DNA from: Ideonella_A sp031398385
GTDB lineage: Bacteria > Pseudomonadota > Gammaproteobacteria > Burkholderiales > Burkholderiaceae_C
Direction: 5' to 3'
Assembly: GCA_031398385.1 (NCBI GenBank)
Contig: JANNNE010000111.1
Coordinates: 1-46,335, forward strand
DNA length: 46,335 nt
Under the pieces are notes generated by a model, which did no database searches, had not been told where the DNA came from, and was given only the letters and a program-made list of their open reading frames with translations. The position numbers were made by a program, and so were the translations under genes. Below, piece after piece: positions 43,286 to 46,335 of this stretch; position 1 is the first letter of the stretch, and each line of letters begins with the position of its first letter.

Positions 43286-44389
43286 TCATGCCGTGGCCTG
43301 GGGTGGTTCGAAGCCGAGGATCTCGAGGCCATAACCGACCATGCTGGGCATGCGGCGCGGGCTGCCGAGCAGCGTCATCTTGTAGATGCCGAGATCGCGC
43401 AGGATCTGGGCGCCGATGCCGTAGGTGCGCAAATCCATTTGCGGGCGCCTCTTGACGATCGGCGCATCGTAAGTTTTCAACCTGGCATCGAGGTCGGCGG
43501 CACTTTCGCCGCAATTGAGCAGGATGGCTGCACCAGCCGGCGCTCGCTGCAAGGCTGCCAGCGCCTTGGGCAGCGGCCATGAATGTCCGCAGGGTCCGGT
43601 GTCGAGCAGGTCGAGCACCGAAAGAGGTTCATGCACCCGGACCAACACCTCGTCGTCTGCCGTCCAGTGGCCTTGGCTCAGTGCCAGGTGCAGACCGCCG
43701 GTGCGATCACGGAAGGTCACGCAATCGAAGGCGCCCTGGGCGGTGGTGATGATGCGTTGCCCGACGCGCTCGATCAGGGTTTCGTTGCGGCTGCGGTATT
43801 CGATCAACGAGGCAATGGTGCCGATCTTCAATCCATGTTGCTCGGCGAAGATCTGCAGATCGGGCAGCCGTGCCATCTCGCCATCGTCGCGCATCACCTC
43901 GCAGATCACCGATGCGGGGCTGAGCCCGGCCATCGCGGCGAGGTCGCAACCGGCTTCGGTGTGGCCGGCGCGCATCAGCACGCCGCCGTCCTGTGCCTGC
44001 AGCGGAAAGATGTGGCCGGGCTGGACCAGGTCTTCGGCCTTGGCCTCGCGGGAGACGGCTGCCGCCACCGTGCGTGCCCGGTCGGCGGCCGATATGCCGG
44101 TACTGACGCCGCTGGCCGCTTCGATCGAAACCGTGAAGGCCGTGCCGTGCTGGGCGCCGTTGCGGCTGGCCATCGGCGGCAGCCGCAGGCGCTCGCAGCG
44201 TTCGCGGGTCAGGGTCAGACAGATCAGGCCGCGGCCGAACTTGGCCATGAAATTGATGGCCTCCGGGGTCACGTGATCGGCGGCCAGGACCAGGTCGCCT
44301 TCGTTCTCGCGGTCTTCCTCGTCGACCAGGATGACCATGCGACCGGCCGCCAGTTCGGCAACGAGTTCAGGGACGGGAGAAATCGACAT
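43286..44389 (-). CDS. ribB: 3,4-dihydroxy-2-butanone-4-phosphate synthase with degenerate GTP cyclohydrolase II domain (RibBX type)
   Basis: The N-terminal half (about 1-205) is an intact RibB that makes dihydroxybutanone phosphate from ribulose 5-phosphate, with ILVDEEDRENEGDLVLAAD, GHTEAGCDLAAMAGLSPASV and an acidic/His metal site. The C-terminal half has the RibA fold but lacks the zinc cysteine cluster and the usual catalytic motif; the corresponding stretch reads VRVHEPLSVLDLLDTG and on. It should therefore not hydrolyse GTP, like the RibBX hybrids known in Proteobacteria, and a separate ribA is expected elsewhere. It starts at 44389 and lies 59 bases after ribE in the rib cluster. Confidence 0.92.
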   Translation of the reverse strand: MSISPVPELVAELAAGRMVILVDEEDRENEGDLVLAADHVTPEAINFMAKFGRGLICLTLTRERCERLRLPPMASRNGAQHGTAFTVSIEAASGVSTGISAADRARTVAAAVSREAKAEDLVQPGHIFPLQAQDGGVLMRAGHTEAGCDLAAMAGLSPASVICEVMRDDGEMARLPDLQIFAEQHGLKIGTIASLIEYRSRNETLIERVGQRIITTAQGAFDCVTFRDRTGGLHLALSQGHWTADDEVLVRVHEPLSVLDLLDTGPCGHSWPLPKALAALQRAPAGAAILLNCGESAADLDARLKTYDAPIVKRRPQMDLRTYGIGAQILRDLGIYKMTLLGSPRRMPSMVGYGLEILGFEPPQATA

Positions 44390-44448
44390 GTCTGGATTGT
44401 AGGTGGGGGTGCGGCGAGTTTCTCCGCCAGGCCGCTCGCGAGGCTGCC

Positions 44449-45096
44449 TCAGCCGCCGCGCGTTGTGAGCCGCTCGACGTAGCGCGCGACCTGGTCGATT
44501 TCGAGGTTGACCGCGGCCCCGGGTGCGAGGCGCCCCAGCGTGGTGTTGGATACGGTGTGGGGAATCAGGTTGATGCTGAATTCGCAGCCGCCGCCATCCG
44601 TTTCGGGCAGGTCGAGCACCCGATTGACCGTCAGGCTCACGCCGTCGACGGTGATGGATCCCTTGTAGGCCAGAAAGCGTGCGAGGTCGCGTGGCGCGCG
44701 TACCCGCAACTCCCAGGATTCTCCGACCGCAGCGAAATGGCTCACCTGGCCGACACCATCGACATGGCCGCTGACCAGATGGCCACCGAGGCGCTCACCG
44801 GCGCGCAGTGCCTTTTCAAGGTTGACCGGTCCCGGCTCGGCCAGGCCGCTGGTTTTCGACAGACTTTCCGCTGAAATGTCGAACTCAAACCAGGAGGCCG
44901 CGGCATCGAAGGCGGTGACGGTCATGCAGGCGCCATTGATGGCGATGCTGTCGCCGAGTTGCACATCGGCTAGGTATCCAGCCGGAGCATCCAGGTGCAG
45001 GCGTCGCCCGTCGGACGCGCCGGCTGGTCTGCCCGACTCGCCGATCGGCGCGACAACGGTGATGCGGCCGATGCCGCTGATGATTCCGGTGAACAT
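44449..45096 (-). CDS. ribE: Riboflavin synthase alpha subunit
   Basis: This enzyme performs the last step, dismutating two lumazine molecules into riboflavin. The 215-residue protein starts MFTGIISGIGRITVV and has two lumazine-binding repeats, one with GDSIAINGACMTVTAFD and LGGHLVSGHVDGVGQV, the second with GSITVDGVSLTVNRV and LIPHTVSNTTLG. It has typical length and sits between ribD and ribBX. No FMN riboswitch sequence was seen in the 81 bases upstream. Confidence 0.95.
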   Translation of the reverse strand: MFTGIISGIGRITVVAPIGESGRPAGASDGRRLHLDAPAGYLADVQLGDSIAINGACMTVTAFDAAASWFEFDISAESLSKTSGLAEPGPVNLEKALRAGERLGGHLVSGHVDGVGQVSHFAAVGESWELRVRAPRDLARFLAYKGSITVDGVSLTVNRVLDLPETDGGGCEFSINLIPHTVSNTTLGRLAPGAAVNLEIDQVARYVERLTTRGG

Positions 45097-45177
45097 GCCG
45101 CAATTGTCGGTCCGCGACCGTTTCGCCGCTTCGAGGAGGAAATTGAGGCAGATGACGTCCGGCAGACCGCCCGGGCG

Positions 45178-46278
45178 CTATTCGGCCGGCCGTAACAGCA
45201 GGCGCAAGTCGTCGCCGATCAGGGTCACGTCGGTGAAGCGCAAGCGTGGTGCGTCCGAGAGACTGGTCAGGCGACCGAAATCGGCCAGTCCGCGCCCATC
45301 GCCGATCAACATTGGCGCGAGGTAGATCAGGTATTCGTCGACCAGCCCTTCGCTCACCAGCGAGCCGTTCAGGCGATGGCCGGCCTCGACATGCAACTCG
45401 TTGATGCCGCGTTCGGCAAGGTCGCGAAGCATGTCCGGCAAGTCGACCTTGCCACGCTCGCCGGGCTGCCAGGCGATCTCGGCGCCGCGCTTGCTCAAGG
45501 CGTCGGCGCGCGCCTTGTCGGCTGCAGCGGCATAGATCAAGACCGCGCCCGAACTTTCGAAGATGCGCGCCTGTGGCGAGATGTCCAGGCGAGAGTCGAC
45601 CACGACACGAAGCGGCTGGCGTGCGGTCTCGACCAGTCGCACGTCGAGACGCGGGTTGTCGTCCCTGATGGTTCCGGCGCCGGTCAGCACGGCACCGGCG
45701 CGGCGGCGCCAGGCGTGGCCGTCGCGCCGTGCCGGCTCCGCGGTGATCCATTGGCTGATGCCGTTGTCGAGCGCACTGCGGCCGTCGAGCGACGCGGCTA
45801 CCTTCATCCTGACCCAGGGCCGGCCGCGTTCGATGCGCGAGAAAAACCCGATGTTCAGCTCGCGCGCGGCGGTCGCGAGATCGCCTGCCTGCAACACCTG
45901 AACCTCGATGCCGGCTGTGTGCAAACGCGCCGCACCCTGGCCGGCCACCTGGGGATACGGGTCTTCGAGCGCGTAGACAACCCGGCCAATGCCGGCCGCG
46001 ATCAGCGCGTCGCAGCAGGGCGGCGTGCGGCCATGGTGGGCACAGGGTTCCAGCGTGACGACGGCGGTGGCGCCTCGAACCGCTTCACCAGCGGCTTCGG
46101 CATCGCGCAAGGCCATCACTTCGGCGTGCGGGCCACCCGCCTGCTGCGTATGGCCGCGCCCGATCACCCGGCCATCGGGGGTTACGAGCAGACACCCGAC
46201 CCGCGGATTGGGCTCGCTCAGACCAATCGCGCGCGCCGCGAGGTCGAGCGCCTCGCGCATCAGAAGATCGAAGGACAT
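45178..46278 (-). CDS. ribD: Bifunctional diaminohydroxyphosphoribosylaminopyrimidine deaminase / 5-amino-6-(5-phosphoribosylamino)uracil reductase
   Basis: This is the second and third enzyme of riboflavin synthesis in one 366-residue chain. The N-terminal deaminase has the zinc ligands in GGPHAEVMALRDAEAAG and LEPCAHHGRTPPCCDALI. The C-terminal reductase has VRMKVAASLDGRSALDNG, a nucleotide-binding DSRLDISPQARIF region and LHVEAGHRLNGSLVSEGLVD. It appears to be the first gene of the cluster inside the window. Only 57 bases lie upstream, with no recognisable FMN riboswitch core in that short stretch; an element further out cannot be excluded. Confidence 0.95.
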   Translation of the reverse strand: MSFDLLMREALDLAARAIGLSEPNPRVGCLLVTPDGRVIGRGHTQQAGGPHAEVMALRDAEAAGEAVRGATAVVTLEPCAHHGRTPPCCDALIAAGIGRVVYALEDPYPQVAGQGAARLHTAGIEVQVLQAGDLATAARELNIGFFSRIERGRPWVRMKVAASLDGRSALDNGISQWITAEPARRDGHAWRRRAGAVLTGAGTIRDDNPRLDVRLVETARQPLRVVVDSRLDISPQARIFESSGAVLIYAAAADKARADALSKRGAEIAWQPGERGKVDLPDMLRDLAERGINELHVEAGHRLNGSLVSEGLVDEYLIYLAPMLIGDGRGLADFGRLTSLSDAPRLRFTDVTLIGDDLRLLLRPAE

Positions 46279-46335
46279 CGTGGAGAAACATCATCAAGGC
46301 TGATGTGGCACTGTAGCGGGATTGCCGTCGAACCA

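Noticed and set aside
46279..46335. FMN riboswitch before ribD
   Set aside because: The conserved riboswitch core sequence is absent from the 57 bases available; upstream sequence is outside the window.

Overview
The window is a GC-rich (roughly two-thirds G+C, judged by eye) stretch of a Gram-negative chromosome. Outer-membrane two-partner secretion, a Tol system, lipoproteins and signal peptides establish the envelope type. The gene orders xseB-ispA-dxs-folE2 and ribD-ribE-ribBX-ribH-nusB point to Pseudomonadota, most likely Betaproteobacteria; this placement is inference from gene order, since there is no rRNA or other phylogenetic marker here. No tRNA, rRNA, prophage, insertion sequence or CRISPR array was recognised.

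Layout. 1-5072: a tpsB-tpsA two-partner secretion pair on the minus strand, with the adhesin running off the left edge. 5247-7828: exopolyphosphatase and a divergent exported dienelactone hydrolase. 7865-11166 (minus): universal stress protein, membrane Ser/Thr kinase and OmpA-domain lipoprotein. 11308-13301 (minus): a Rieske oxygenase overlapping a 3-mercaptopyruvate sulfurtransferase. 13579-17607 (plus): xseB, ispA, dxs, folE2. 17655-17835: two nearly identical REP-pair elements. 17914-21210: selD/senC and senB on minus with senA divergent, together a complete set for building selenoneine from selenide and hercynine. 21349-22355: two small membrane proteins. 22384-26941: a ModE/TupR-like regulator, the tungstate ABC transporter tupBCA and a solitary FAD subunit of the molybdenum hydroxylase type. 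27083-27286: a small peptide with a double-glycine leader, with its own promoter and terminators. 27378-29957 (minus): a large PilB/GspE-type ATPase with four tandem MshEN-like repeats. 30314-35990 (plus): pyroglutamyl peptidase, a TMEM64-flavoprotein fusion, DUF547, DUF3047 and a SelD-associated oxidoreductase. 36010-39809 (minus): aminotransferase-ybgC-tolQ-tolR-tolA. 40011-42149 (minus): S9 peptidase. 42216-46278 (minus): ribD, ribE, ribBX, ribH, nusB.

How it fits together. Housekeeping blocks (isoprenoid precursors, riboflavin, Tol, NusB) surround accessory modules. The most notable are the selenoneine genes, the tungstate uptake locus with its orphan flavin subunit, the double-glycine peptide, and the flavoprotein cluster at 31094-35990, whose last gene belongs to a family often fused to SelD. 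Many neighbours share ATGA or GTGA stop-start overlaps, which supports the chosen starts and cotranscription.
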